DNA from: Cyrtodaria siliqua
Lineage: Eukaryota; Mollusca; Bivalvia; Adapedonta; Hiatellidae
Reading direction: 5' to 3'
Assembly: GCA_037043455.1 (NCBI GenBank)
Contig: JAWPHD010003089.1
Coordinates: 1-64,000, forward strand
DNA length: 64,000 bases
Shown here: positions 8,915 to 17,559 of the stretch, in pieces
Layout of the letters: every line of letters begins with the position of its first letter
How positions within the stretch are numbered: position 1 is the stretch's first letter
Made by a program: the position numbers and the translations under genes
The notes under the pieces: model-generated
Told to the model about the DNA's origin: nothing
What the model saw: only the letters and a program-made list of their open reading frames with translations
Databases searched by the model: none

Positions 8915-9560
8915 TTTGCAACAAAAATGTCCTAAATATTCACACAGTGCCATTATTTGTGGTCAGACAGGCTGCGGCAAAACAGAGTTTGTCCTTGACA
9001 TACTTGAACAAGAGTATGTTGGAGTTTTTAAACATATAATTATATTGTGTCCAACCATAGAGTGGAACGAGGCTTATAAAAATAGATCCTGGATAGGTGA
9101 TGTGAAAAACCCAAAAGATAAAAAAATAATAATTGTCAATCCCGTGAGCAACGGTAAAGAAATGCTGCAAGAACTGTTGCGTTTATTTTTCAAAAGATAT
9201 GCTGGCCAGCCCACATTATACATTATTGACGATTGCTCAGCCACAAAATAATTAACAAAAAAAAAAGATATGTTATCAGAGTTGGCATTTTCTGGTCGCC
9301 ACGCCAAACAATCAGTGTGGGTCATTTCACAAAGATATAATTCTGTATTGAAAGATTTGAGAGAGCAAGCAAAATGGTTGTGTATATTTTACACCAAGGA
9401 CAGAGATAGTTATGAAAATTGTTTGAGAGAAAATGATGTTATTCCAACGCTGGAGGAGAGAACCAGAATAAGAAAAGCTTTAGCTAAGACTAAATATTCC
9501 AAGTTAATTTTGAGAACTGACCAACCAACTGGTTATTGGGTTGAATATTTTTTTTTAAAA
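8865..9560 (+). pseudogene. DNA-packaging ATPase (FtsK/HerA type), one in-frame stop
   Basis: Starts at ATG 8865 or, more likely, ATG 8886 (MEDSKKQD), overlapping the capsid gene tail. Walker A GQTGCGKT lies at 8961-8984 and Walker B (LYIIDD) near residues 118-123; FSGRHAKQSVWVISQRYNS follows with sensor-like residues and LRENDVIPTLEE after it. A TAA at 9249-9251, six codons past Walker B, interrupts an otherwise continuous frame. The frame then loses similarity after TGYWVEY near 9545: a T-run (9548-9556) is followed by read-through into unrelated sequence to 10040, so a small indel probably removed the native stop. This family pumps genomes into capsids. Not functional as written. Confidence 0.88.
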
Positions 9561-9679
9561 ATACAAACTAGAGTGTCCCATATAACCAATGCACTCAATG
9601 CACAAACCAATATCGGTACAACAGCACTACTCATGTTTTCCGGGGCTTGTAAAATCTACCCTCTTGGATCACATATAAA

Positions 9680-9865
9680 TTATTCTACGTCATCCTTTGT
9701 CACAGAAATTACAGGCGTTTCCTGTGCACCTTTTGCATACGTTTGTAAAAACTTACTTTCTGAAACACATATACAACATTTTACGTCATCTCTTGTCATA
9801 ATATCCAGTGCTATTTTATTTTTGTTATTATCACTATTCTCACCGTCTGTTATTTTCAAATCCAT
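9680..9865 (-). CDS. Small Cys-containing Polinton protein
   Basis: 61-aa minus-strand ORF whose ATG (9863-9865) is preceded by TATATAAGAAAAA, the same start context as the other genes of the element. It has a CCIC motif at residues 31-34 following a TRDDV module, and ends with a second TKDDV module immediately before the TAA; past that stop the frame reads F-I-C. The duplicated DDV-x-x-I-C pattern suggests a two-part zinc-binding protein truncated by the stop (inference). It lies between the ATPase and the next plus-strand gene, antisense to the read-through region. No family recognised. Confidence 0.4.
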   Translation of the reverse strand: MDLKITDGENSDNNKNKIALDIMTRDDVKCCICVSESKFLQTYAKGAQETPVISVTKDDVE

Positions 9866-9939
9866 TTTTTCTTATATAATATTTTTTTATTATTACAAAA
9901 TATATTTCATAATATCCGCAGGCATAATACCTTTTTTTA

Positions 9940-10140
9940 CAACTGTTGCTAATAGTAATACTAACAGCAAAGTAGCAATGTTAATAGCAATACTGACCAT
10001 GAATATAGTATTGCTAATAGCATTGCTCATAGCAAATTAGTAATGTTAATAGCAATGCTTGCAGCAAATTAATAATGTTAATAGAAAACATAGCAATGTT
10101 AATAACAATGCTATTAACAATACTAACAATTACTAGTTGC
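9940..10140. repeat. Low-complexity TAGCAATGTTAA-type repeat
   Basis: Degenerate tandem words such as AATGTTAATAGCAATACTAAC recur about ten times in direct and partly inverted order between the ATPase remnant and the 10213 gene. Probably slippage-generated. Confidence 0.7.
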
Positions 10141-10212
10141 ATGAATATCGCAGTTAGTTGTTTTGTATTTTATATTTATTTCAAGATAAAAAATAAGATT
10201 ACTAATATAAAA

Positions 10213-10698
10213 ATGAATGCGAAAGAACTATTACAAAATATATCGGAACAGACGGAACCAGATGAATCAAAACAACAAGAAACAAAAAAAGAAAGATTAT
10301 CAGCCATCGTGGCTGGCGGCGGTAGTCGTCAATATTTGGGTAAGGACATACAACTCACAAATATATATAGCATGTCACCAGATGAAATTAACAAACTTTA
10401 CTGCAGATATGAAGCAAGGCTTGGGGCAAGCATGACCAAGACTTTAGGCAATTATTTTATTAACTTGTATGTGATGGGAGTATCAAAATATTTCAATGTG
10501 ACCAATCCACCAAAGCTGATAGACGATTTGGAGGAAGACCCATTTATTAATCATGCTTTGACAAGTGCTTGTTGTGAGTTGTATTATAGGTATGGAATGT
10601 GCTTAGCACCATTTACAGCAATACTGACAACTGTTAGACATATTGATTTTAATAAAAATAAAAATATAGATAATATAAATGGAGAACCAAGAGAGTGA
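10213..10698 (+). CDS. Conserved Polinton protein (downstream of ATPase)
   Basis: Intact 161-aa ORF from ATG 10213 (MNAKELLQNISEQ). An ORF open back to 10075 adds only low-complexity hydrophobic residues from the repeat upstream, so I take 10213. After a charged N terminus come ERLSAIVAGGGSRQYLGKDI, the strongly conserved RYEARLGASMTKTLGNYFIN (about residues 86-105), and C-terminal DPFINHALTSACCELYYRYG. This is a well-conserved Polinton protein of unknown function, usually next to the ATPase. It overlaps the next gene by 20 bp, consistent with polycistronic or tightly packed late genes. Confidence 0.8.
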   Translation: MNAKELLQNISEQTEPDESKQQETKKERLSAIVAGGGSRQYLGKDIQLTNIYSMSPDEINKLYCRYEARLGASMTKTLGNYFINLYVMGVSKYFNVTNPPKLIDDLEEDPFINHALTSACCELYYRYGMCLAPFTAILTTVRHIDFNKNKNIDNINGEPRE

Positions 10699-11036
10699 AG
10701 TTATACCTGTTGTTACACAACCTGTTGAACAAAAAAAAAGTAAAAAATCCAAAAAAAATAAAAGCTGGAAAAAAAGGAGCAGCGGCAAGAAAGGCAAAGC
10801 GTTTGCTTCAAGATGCTACAAATCAAAATGCTGCAAATCAAATAACAAAAATAACAATAGGTGAAGAAGAACCAAAATAAATCAAAATAAACGTATACAA
10901 AAATTATATTCCACCGTGTCTGGTTTTATTAGGCATTGCTGGGTTGGGTTTGTATATTTATAACAAAATATCTGCTACGCAACCTGTAGCTGTGCAACCT
11001 GTGCCTGTTGCACCAAAAGACCCGTTTGATTTTTAA
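10679..11036 (+). pseudogene. Small basic Polinton protein with C-terminal membrane helix, broken
   Basis: ATG 10679 begins MENQESEVIPVV and a Lys/Ser-rich stretch; at the A-run around 10728-10762 the coding signal moves to another frame (KAGKKGAAARKAKRLL). That frame hits a TAA at 10878-10880, then reads open through a transmembrane helix (LVLLGIAGLGLYIYN) and a Pro/Val-rich tail to a TAA at 11034-11036. The order acidic-basic-transmembrane, with the DPF terminus, matches a small conserved Polinton protein. One frameshift in homopolymeric A plus one nonsense codon make it non-functional. Confidence 0.7.
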
Positions 11037-11070
11037 TAATTTATTTTAAAAAAATAATCATATAAAAAAA

Positions 11071-11307
11071 ATGGCAGCAAGTATTGACGGAAAACAAATT
11101 GTAAATATGATGTATCATGCTGGAGTGGAAACACTTCTACCTGTTGGATATTCTGAGATTGGCAGAAAACTACTAAAAAGACCAGCCCCTAAAGTGGATT
11201 TTAATATGACAGATTTTGGGATGCTGTCTGTGGATATAATGTTAGCAATGGCTACAAAGGATATGCTGATTAAGCAAGGTATTATTCCTGCGGATATTAT
11301 GAAATAA
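11071..11307 (+). CDS. Small conserved Polinton protein, 78 aa
   Basis: Intact ORF starting MAASIDGKQIVNMM after a TATAAAAAAA context. The central VGYSEIGRKLLKR and the C-terminal LAMATKDMLIKQGIIPADI are strongly characteristic of a small Polinton protein seen in many invertebrates. Amphipathic, no clear membrane helix. Function unknown; its position among structural genes suggests a virion component. Confidence 0.75.
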   Translation: MAASIDGKQIVNMMYHAGVETLLPVGYSEIGRKLLKRPAPKVDFNMTDFGMLSVDIMLAMATKDMLIKQGIIPADIMK

Positions 11308-11332
11308 TTTAAAAAAATATATATATAAAAAA

Positions 11333-11743
11333 ATGGCAAGTGCAGTAGCAATGATGATAGGTGGCGCATTAACAAATGCATTAGCATTTAGCGGTTCAAA
11401 TTATTTCTTTTCAAGAATGGGAAGTCATTCAGATGAGGAAAGACAAATACATGACAAAGCAGTGGAACAATTAAACGCAGCACAAGCGGAGTGGAATAAA
11501 AAAAGAACAGAGAGATTAGATTTTATTAATAAGCAACTACAAAAAGAGCATCATGCAGAGCAGACTTTTGATGATGTAGACCAAGCTATGAAACAGTATT
11601 ATTATACAACTGGCAAACATTTGCTTTTAGAACCGGAGACCAAGTTGATGGATTTTTATACACCATCTCCGGATCAACAGAATAGAGAAATTACGTTTAT
11701 TGTGGTGGGCATGGCTGCAACTGGATTTGTGGCGTACAAATAG
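11333..11743 (+). CDS. Conserved Polinton small membrane/coiled-coil protein
   Basis: Intact 136-aa ORF, 25 bp after the previous gene. Gly/Ala-rich hydrophobic N terminus (residues 1-25, AVAMMIGGALTNALAF), a charged coiled coil (about 38-80, QLNAAQAEWNKKRTERLDF), a conserved MDFYTPSPDQQ segment, and a C-terminal hydrophobic helix (ITFIVVGMAATGFVAY). The family is recognised from other Polintons; it is probably membrane- or virion-associated (inference). No lesion. Confidence 0.75.
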   Translation: MASAVAMMIGGALTNALAFSGSNYFFSRMGSHSDEERQIHDKAVEQLNAAQAEWNKKRTERLDFINKQLQKEHHAEQTFDDVDQAMKQYYYTTGKHLLLEPETKLMDFYTPSPDQQNREITFIVVGMAATGFVAYK

Positions 11744-11850
11744 ATTTCATAAAAGACAGAGTTTAAAACTATAATTACTTTAGATTTGGAATAACTAAAT
11801 ATGTTTACTTTGAAATAACCTTTGGAAAGACTAAGTCATATGCATGATAC

Positions 11851-12129
11851 TTATTTTTTTTTGTTGTTTTTACATGGTTTCAATCCAAGTGGTCGCATAT
11901 AATATGGTGGTTTAGCACTCTTCTCTATTTTATCTTTGAGATGACCAGGCGCCCATACTTCACCATTGTCTAATAATGTCAATACCATGGATGGACCATA
12001 TTCAGTTTCTACTATTTTCGTATCTGTAATAGTGTATATTTTATTTACTTCCAAGTCTGTCCATTTCTTTGTGCTATTTTGATATTGCTCTTCGAGCAGT
12101 TCATCGAATTGTGCAGTTGTGATTTCCAT
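11851..12129 (-). CDS. Small Polinton protein, possible nucleic-acid-binding (OB-like)
   Basis: 92-aa minus-strand ORF. Helical start (residues 1-28), then beta-rich IYTITDTKIVETEYGPSMVL and LLDNGEVWAPGHL, and a basic tail of Lys/Asn. The strand pattern with YGPSMVLTLLDNG resembles short single-stranded-DNA-binding-like proteins found beside Polinton replication genes, which would suit its place next to the integrase and polymerase. The lysine-only C terminus looks cut short. Assignment is tentative. Confidence 0.55.
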   Translation of the reverse strand: MEITTAQFDELLEEQYQNSTKKWTDLEVNKIYTITDTKIVETEYGPSMVLTLLDNGEVWAPGHLKDKIEKSAKPPYYMRPLGLKPCKNNKKK

Positions 12130-12173
12130 TTTTTCTTTATAGTTATATAAAGTTTAATCTTTAGTAGAAAAAA

Positions 12174-13049
12174 ATGGAAAATATTTATTACAGCCCAAAA
12201 GGATTTTGGAGAGGTTACACAGCAGTTAAAAAATTAGCAAAAGAGGCTGGTGTTAGTGAAAAAATAGCATTAGAATTTTTGAAGAAACAAGCTGTGTTGC
12301 AGATTTATTTACCTGCGCCAAAGAAAATAGTTAGACCTAGGTTTGATGTTTCTGCAAAAAATGGAGTGCATCAAGCTGATTTGTTATTTTTACCGCATGA
12401 TACTTTTGGAATTGGTCGTGGACGCAAGACATATAAATATGCATTGACTGTTGTTGATATTGCAAGAAGATATAAAGAAGCAGAGCCACTGACTTCCAAG
12501 GATAGTAAAGAAGTTGCTAAAGCATTTGAAAAAATATACAGTCGACATCTAAAATATCCAAAATTATTACAAGTGGATCCAGGCAGAGCATTTATGGGTG
12601 CAGTATCACAGTTGATGGCAAAACACAAAGTAAATATCAGACGGGGCAGAACAGAAATACACAGAGACCAAGCTTTAGTGGAAAAATTTAACAGAACATT
12701 AGCTGAAAGATTGTTTGGCTATCAGTATGCTAAGGAAATAGATTCGCAAAAACGTTATAGAGAATGGGTAAAGAGATTACCAGAAGTTGTTAAAGCCATA
12801 AATGCGGAGACAAAAAAGCCCCCTCCTGTTGAAACAAAAATATTAAAAGATGATCCTATCTGTATGAATGCAGGTGTAAGATATTTATATCAACACGGGG
12901 AACAAGAAGGTGGAAGACGCAGAGCAACTGATCCAATGTGGAGTGTAGATATTCACAAGATTAAAAGTTATATGGTGACGCAAGGTATAAGAGTTTATTA
13001 TTTAAAAGCACCAGCGCCACAAAGAAGAATGACTTATTGTTCCTGCTGA
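12174..13049 (+). CDS. DDE integrase (retrovirus-like)
   Basis: 291-aa reading from ATG 12174. Catalytic triad by position: D69 (HQADLLFLP), D135 (LLQVDPGRAFMG) and E170 (DQALVEKFNR), a D,D-34-E spacing typical of Polinton/retroviral integrases. It cuts and joins the linear genome into host DNA, generating the short duplication. The N-terminal zinc-finger region is short and no clear chromodomain is seen. The last about 10 residues (RRMTYCSC) do not fit the family; in another frame the sequence after 13010 resembles the expected end (LIVPADTQ) behind a TGA. So the extreme C terminus is probably altered by a frameshift, although the catalytic core is intact. It converges tail to tail with the polymerase. 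Confidence 0.9.
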   Translation: MENIYYSPKGFWRGYTAVKKLAKEAGVSEKIALEFLKKQAVLQIYLPAPKKIVRPRFDVSAKNGVHQADLLFLPHDTFGIGRGRKTYKYALTVVDIARRYKEAEPLTSKDSKEVAKAFEKIYSRHLKYPKLLQVDPGRAFMGAVSQLMAKHKVNIRRGRTEIHRDQALVEKFNRTLAERLFGYQYAKEIDSQKRYREWVKRLPEVVKAINAETKKPPPVETKILKDDPICMNAGVRYLYQHGEQEGGRRRATDPMWSVDIHKIKSYMVTQGIRVYYLKAPAPQRRMTYCSC

Positions 13050-13102
13050 TACCCAAATTCATAAGTTTTTATAGAAACCATGTGCATTAGTTTAATACCA
13101 TC

Positions 13103-16100
13103 TTATCGGATGTATCTTTTTGAGTAAAATGGTGATAATGTAACTTTGTTTACTGTTATGCCGTATATTTGATGCTTTATTGATCGCATCATATTCATTT
13201 CATGGGTGTATTTTTTCTTGTTGAATAATGCATCTTTGTAGTTTTCAAAGTTGATGTGTTTGCCGATTACGTATTTTTTTACACCCTTTGCTTTTTTAAT
13301 GAACATTTCATCAGCTCGCAGAATAGAATATAACTTAGGTCTCATTCCAATATACTCAGCTATAGGGATGCCATTACATTCCTCTTTCATTTTACCTAAT
13401 ACTTTTTTATTTGTATCATCATGCATTGGATGATCTTTAGGATATTCACTTAGATCATATTCATCTTTTATTTCATCCATATCTTTGTATGCATCTTCTG
13501 TTTTTATATCTACGAGCAAGCTGTCAGTATCTGTGTATAATAAAGTACAATCGCTTCCATATCTTTTTTTCAGTGTATTATAATACCAATCATACATCAT
13601 ATGTTTTGATAAATCTAATACTGACATTCCAACATAAATTGGTTTGTTTAATGTTAATTTTGTTTTGTGTACATGCACTGCTGATAAATCATCTGAGAAT
13701 TTTATGCGCCTGTTAAAGTTAGGCTTAGCTATTATTTTTCTTATCTTCTCATTTTCAGATCCATCAGTTCTGACTAATTTTATATCAGTTCGCTTACGTA
13801 GATTTTCCAGTGTCTTGCCAAACACAGAGTTGTTCATAAGTTTGTAAAAATCTTTTTCAAATGGTGATTTAGCATCTTTTCTAAGTTCTGTATTCAAATT
13901 TATGTATGATTCCATCCACGGCTTTTCATTAAATTCCATTACTCTGTGTATTTTCTTTAGCTTCATGCCCAAAGATAAATACAACTCTAAATTTTTATGA
14001 TGTATCACATACTTTTTCTTATCCATAAGATTCGGAACTAGTTGCTCTGTCATAATACTATTTTCTAGCAAATCTGTTTGGTAAGCAGACAGCCATTCTT
14101 TTTTTACTACTAACTTTTCTGGCGCAAGTGGATAGTTATTATGAGACTCGTGAAGTTTTTTTGGATATTCCAAATCAACTTCAAGCATTTGTCCTCTGCC
14201 AGGTTTTGGTTTGTTATACCAGCCTCTTTTGTTTTTATTTTTCCAGACAAATCCAGAAAATGGAAGTGGCTGACTCATTGCCCATCCATAAAGATTATTT
14301 GCATCAAAATACATTAAGAAATTATTTTCATCATCAGGATTATAACTATCCATGTATGGATTATTTGCTTTGGCATATCGTTTTGATACCATACTAATCC
14401 CACCTCGCAGTCCTTTTTCTATGAATAAGTGTTTGTCGATGTCTGTCAAAAGTTCTAATTCTATTTTTGAAAATTTAAGTAAAGCATCCCAAGATAATCC
14501 TGGTGCTGTATAATAATGCAAAGCATCAAGTTAGTATGAATGCATACATGTTCTTCTAAAAGTTTGAAACACATCCGCCAGCAAAGTTACATCAGCTTTC
14601 AAATATAAATCATGATAATCTCCAAGGGTTTTACAGTGGAACCTTTTCCACATTTGTTGAGCATGTTCATAATCTTTTGGGATTATACTTTCATCTGATA
14701 AACTACTGTAAAACTTTTCTACTGGCGGTAATTCTGTTTCATTAAATTTTTCCATGCTGTCCATATACTCATACGGATAAACACCTTTTCGTAAAAATGC
14801 GGGCTCAAAAGATAGCTTGTAATAATCTTGGAGATTTTTACAGTTAAACTCTTTCCATACGGTTTGAAGATACTCATAGTAATCTTTAAAGGTATCTCCT
14901 TTGTCTTTCATACCTTCAGCAAGAAAACTCTTGTAAAACTTTTCTATGGGTGGTAATTCTGTTTCCATGCTGCCTTTATAACCATCCGGATAAATAGCTT
15001 TTCGCATAGGTAAATTTGCTTGCTTGAATTGATCTTTAGTAATTTTAAAATCATGTGCACCTGTTGCATCAACCAATTGTGCCAGAGAAGTACCCATAAA
15101 TTGGAAACTGTCTAAAAATCTAAGTTGGCCAGCGCTGAATGATATATACTTTTCAGCATTGTTTGGGATGCAGGTAATATTACCTGTCATTTTATGTATT
15201 TTTTGCATGATTAGATGACTATCATATCCTTTGAGGTTGTGAAATATAGCAGGAATAGTTGTTTTGCCTGGTTTTATTTTTAATCTCAGGTTACAGTTTT
15301 TATGTGCAGCGCCTCTGAATCTTCCTGTGAAATGACAATGATCTTTTACTTTGCAGTTCTTATCATTATTTACTATATTCTTGCATATCCAGCAGTGTGT
15401 TGCTTTTTCATAATCTATTTCCTTCTGCTGTGTCATGATTAATGGTTTCGGGTGAGCAAATATATTATTAATCTTGCTCTTTTCACATTCCAAATGATTT
15501 AAAAACTTTTCAACAGTATCTTCACCTCTGTAAATAACAGGTTCTTCTGTTTTACCATCATATCTGACAACTTGATATCCAAATCAACAAGCTTCGTGTA
15601 CACTTGTGATTTCAGATTTCTTTTCAAATTTAATTGATTCTGGTTTGACTATACTTTCAAAGTATACATCAAATTAATTCTTTCAATGTCTTTCGGCTGC
15701 TCTGATATTTTATATGGAAAAACAGATACTTTTTTTATTTTTTTCTGATACAGCACATCCGTAAACATTAATAGCAAGATTGTTTTGTTTTTCTACTTTG
15801 CTTATTTGTGAAATCGGAGTGGGAAAATCAATACCATCCATATTCAACTTACCCATGTATTTGTTGTAACTGGATATCCTAGTTGGATTATTTTTATTAG
15901 GCCACAGAGCAGAAACCAATGCTACTTCCAAGCACTTATTATCTTTATTGTTAACATTTATAATTACTTTTTTATCAGATACTGCTTTATGCAAAGGAAT
16001 ATATGAAGAACCTTTTAATGGCTCATACTTTGCAAGATTTAAATAAAACATAACACAGTAATCAATCTCCAATCCAGATGCTTTGTTTGTAAATCTTTCA

Positions 16101-16720
16101 AGGCTCTCTTGTATATATGCAGATGATAAATCATACAACTCATCTATTTTTTCAGAGGATAAAATTGCATTATGTACACTGTGTAATACTGCTGTGGTGT
16201 ATTTTTTTGTAGCACCATCATCTTTGAATAAATTTACAGTAAGACCTAATTGAAACTTTAATCCATTCATCTTTGTCAGCTCTTTGGTTATTTGTTTCGT
16301 GATAATAGATTTTTTATCATGAAATAGTTTCTGAGGGTCTTTGTATTTTTGGGCAGATATTTCGTATGCTTTGAAATATCCACACATTGGCTTGTCAACC
16401 AGTTTTAATTCTGGAATACTTACTTTAGATTTTCTATCATTAAACTCTTTCAGTTCATTTATAACATTGTCTCGTAATTTAGCATATTTCTGCTTTTGTT
16501 CATTTATAACATTTTCTTGTAATTTATCATACTTTTCTCGTTTACGTTGTTTTTTAGCACGTCGTCTTTTGAGTAATTTTTCTAATGTTTGAGATTTAAC
16601 CTCTTTTGGAGTTTCCTTTGGAACTTCTTTAAGAGCATCTACCATCTTTCTAAGCTGATCATTATTAATTGCTCCTTCCCGGTGTAATTGTAAAATGTAG
16701 TGAACGTCTTCGGTACTCAT
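13103..16720 (-). pseudogene. Protein-primed family-B DNA polymerase, multiply broken
   Basis: Starts at ATG 16720 (MSTEDVHYIL). The N-terminal block (to about 15710) has the long Lys/Arg-rich helix and VEKQNNLAINVYG; the frame shifts near 15710-15745 and again near 15675. The exonuclease part carries a CWIC/CHFTG Zn-binding motif, Exo II FHNLKGYDSH and Exo III YLKADVTLLADVF. The polymerase part carries motif A YFDANNLYGW (14311-14282), motif B KLMNNSVFGK (13843-13814) and motif C YTDTDS (13537-13520). Nonsense codons sit at 15584-15586 (TGA) and 14531-14533 (TAA); the stop at 13103-13105 may also be premature, because protein-like sequence continues. The C2H2-like finger region usually between the N-terminal block and the exonuclease appears deleted, and a segment of about 70 residues is duplicated at 14600-15007. 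It is the replicase of the element. Confidence 0.93.
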
Positions 16721-16791
16721 TTTTGTAATATATATCATATTATTATTTTTTCTTAAAATAAAAAAATATTTATTATAACAAGAAAAAGAAA
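16721..16791. promoter_or_regulatory. Divergent A/T-rich promoter, right end
   Basis: Spacer between the polymerase start (minus) and the zinc-ribbon gene (plus): TGATATATATTACAAAA before one ATG and TATTATAACAAGAAAAAGAAA before the other. Confidence 0.45.
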
Positions 16792-17072
16792 ATGGAAAAC
16801 ACTGAAAAAATTAAAACATTTGCCAATTTCTCAAAGTTGGAGATCACGAACCTTGTAAAAATAAATCAACAAAAGATTCAAACTACTGCAGTTTACATAA
16901 ATTCAGATTAAAGCAAAGTAAAGTTTTACCGTGTCTAAAATGTGAAAAAGGTACAAGTGCAAAATATCAAATTTGTGTTGGTTGTGGTGCTCATATAGTT
17001 AGATTAAGACATAGGTACTGGGAAGTAGTAAAGCCATATAGAGATTTAATGCGAAACAATCAAACTGTATGA
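16792..17072 (+). pseudogene. Small zinc-ribbon protein, frameshifted
   Basis: ATG 16792 opens a 39-codon frame ending in TAA. A second frame from about 16842 to the TGA at 17070-17072 encodes a compact Cys/His protein: DHEPC, NYCSLHKFRL, then PCLKCEKGT and ICVGCGAH, i.e. C-x(n)-C-x2-H plus a CxxC...CxxC zinc ribbon, with a basic tail. Eight regularly spaced Cys/His residues in an AT-rich frame are unlikely by chance. The two frames probably form one gene broken near 16830-16845. Placed divergently from the polymerase and next to the terminal repeat, it could be a regulator or replication accessory protein (inference). Confidence 0.55.
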
Positions 17073-17140
17073 TTTTCTAGTAAAAATTCATAGTTTATTA
17101 TATTTGTGTTGGGTGTAATTTTGATAACTTATAAAAAAAA

Positions 17141-17300
17141 TTAAACTTGCAATCTTCACTACCCCTATTTTAAAAAAGTTTTAATAAATCAAGTAAAATC
17201 ACCATTTCATGGTGATTTACTCATATATGTAAATTGGGAATTCCTGTTGTAATTTGGAGTGAGCGAAATTGTGAACAGGGGGCCCAATTTACATATATAT
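17141..17300 (-). repeat. Polinton right terminal inverted repeat
   Basis: Reverse complement of 2608-2777 with one short deletion and a few substitutions; the outer 18 bases are identical. Like the left copy it folds on itself: TGTAAATTGGGAATTCCTGT pairs with the distal ACAGG...CCCAATTTACA. Confidence 0.95.
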
Positions 17301-17305
17301 GTAAT
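17301..17305. repeat. Polinton target-site duplication, right copy
   Basis: GTAAT directly after the last base of the right terminal repeat, matching 2603-2607. From here to 17437 I see only AT-rich intron-like sequence. Confidence 0.7.
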
Positions 17306-17437
17306 GTATAAAAACTCATTTAAAATGAAAATTATGTGTAATACAGGTCTAACTCGACTTGACAAATATCAGTAAAAAACTAAACATGAGGTAATACCCA
17401 AATATCTATCAAAACGTATTTATTACTCCTAACTTAC

Positions 17438-17559
17438 CTGATAGCCTTCATTGTTTGTCTCCGAATCTGTATAATGCTCCAAGAACTTTCTAACATAGTC
17501 CTGTACCCCAGGTTTGACAAATAGCCGGAAAAAGTCTAAAACGTCTGGCGTTGGAACAG
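17438..17559 (-). CDS. Putative host exon
   Basis: Minus-strand exon of 122 nt with a strong acceptor (TTTGTCTACAG) and a near-consensus donor (CAG|GTAAGTT). Only one frame is open; it reads 40 codons such as VLDFFRLFVKPGVQDYVRKF and EHYTDSETNNEGYQ, helical and acidic towards the end. Entry is in phase 1 and exit in phase 0. The exit phase fits the acceptor of the 1749-2225 exon beyond the Polinton, and the entry phase fits the donor of 19169-19432. Family not recognised. Confidence 0.6.

Larger units (their letters stand above)
2608..17300. mobile_element. Polinton/Maverick element, adintovirus-like, degraded
   Basis: A 14,693-bp unit with long terminal inverted repeats, a 5-bp flanking duplication and the diagnostic Polinton gene set: protein-primed family-B polymerase, DDE integrase, FtsK/HerA-type packaging ATPase, major and minor capsid proteins, and five or more small proteins conserved in the group. 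Polintons are large self-synthesising DNA transposons of eukaryotes that encode virion proteins and are regarded as integrated viruses (established). Length is in the usual 15-20 kb range, slightly short. Structural genes fill the left two-thirds on both strands; integrase and polymerase converge on the right. Lesions in at least seven genes show that it is no longer autonomous. No cysteine protease gene is visible. Confidence 0.97.

Noticed and set aside
9566..10040. Long plus-strand extension of the ATPase frame into hydrophobic residues
   Set aside because: Family similarity ends near 9545; the rest is read-through of a low-complexity repeat after a T-run, antisense to a more plausible small gene.
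13251..14397. Plus-strand ORFs across the polymerase
   Set aside because: Antisense shadows; the minus strand carries the polymerase motifs.
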